A stretch of 15,444 nt of DNA from Mariprofundus sp. (GTDB taxonomy: Bacteria > Pseudomonadota > Zetaproteobacteria > Mariprofundales > Mariprofundaceae). The stretch covers positions 1 through 15,444 of the forward strand of contig JAUZQH010000139.1 in the NCBI GenBank assembly GCA_030951065.1. Reading direction: 5' to 3'. Positions within the stretch are counted from its first letter, which is position 1, and each line of letters starts with the position of its first letter. A model generated the notes under the pieces. The model was not told where the DNA came from and made no database searches. It saw only the letters and a program-made list of their open reading frames with translations. The position numbers and the translations under genes are program-made. Positions 15,439-15,444 of this stretch are shown here, in pieces.

Positions 15439-15444
15439 CAAAAA

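Noticed and set aside
1..15444. tRNA or rRNA genes, CRISPR arrays, insertion sequences, phage or defence genes
   Set aside because: None seen: no repeat-spacer pattern, transposase motif or cloverleaf. Nearly all the sequence is accounted for by core genes.

Overview
The window carries a compact, almost gapless run of translation, isoprenoid/phospholipid, outer-membrane assembly and lipid A genes from a Gram-negative bacterium of intermediate GC content. Order on the + strand: rpsB (3' end only), tsf, pyrH, frr, uppS, cdsA, dxr, rseP, bamA, skp/ompH, lpxD, fabZ, lpxA, lpxI, lpxB. After lpxB comes a 270-base untranslated stretch with two strong stem-loops, the second an apparent bidirectional terminator. 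Then follow a convergent minus-strand cvfB/yitL-like gene, a 149-base divergent intergenic region, a plus-strand SPOUT-type RNA methyltransferase gene, and the Shine-Dalgarno of a gene starting just past the window edge.

Organism: the cluster order is typical of Proteobacteria. LpxI in place of LpxH, and an LpxA active-site segment of the kind I recall from alphaproteobacteria, point away from enterics. The full-length two-PDZ RseP, an Skp and a CvfB-like protein fit beta/gamma-type genomes better. This mixture would fit a Zetaproteobacterium (Mariprofundus-like) or a deep-branching relative, but that is an inference from remembered family features, not a database result.

How the genes work together: rpsB, tsf and frr serve translation and pyrH makes UDP for nucleotide supply. 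uppS, cdsA and dxr supply the undecaprenyl carrier, CDP-diacylglycerol and isoprenoid precursors. rseP, bamA and skp handle envelope stress signalling and outer-membrane protein assembly. lpxA, lpxD, lpxI and lpxB with fabZ make the lipid A disaccharide and balance it against phospholipid acyl chains. Four-base ATGA overlaps (uppS-cdsA, cdsA-dxr, dxr-rseP, fabZ-lpxA) suggest translational coupling and one long transcript whose promoter lies upstream of the window.

Most of the window is ordinary conserved core. The parts most worth a second look are the lpxB 3' untranslated region, where a stem-loop presents a long CU-rich loop complementary to Shine-Dalgarno sequences and is followed by an intrinsic terminator (a candidate 3'UTR-derived regulatory RNA); the symmetric TATAAT-containing palindrome between the divergent genes; and active-site-region substitutions in LpxA and LpxB.
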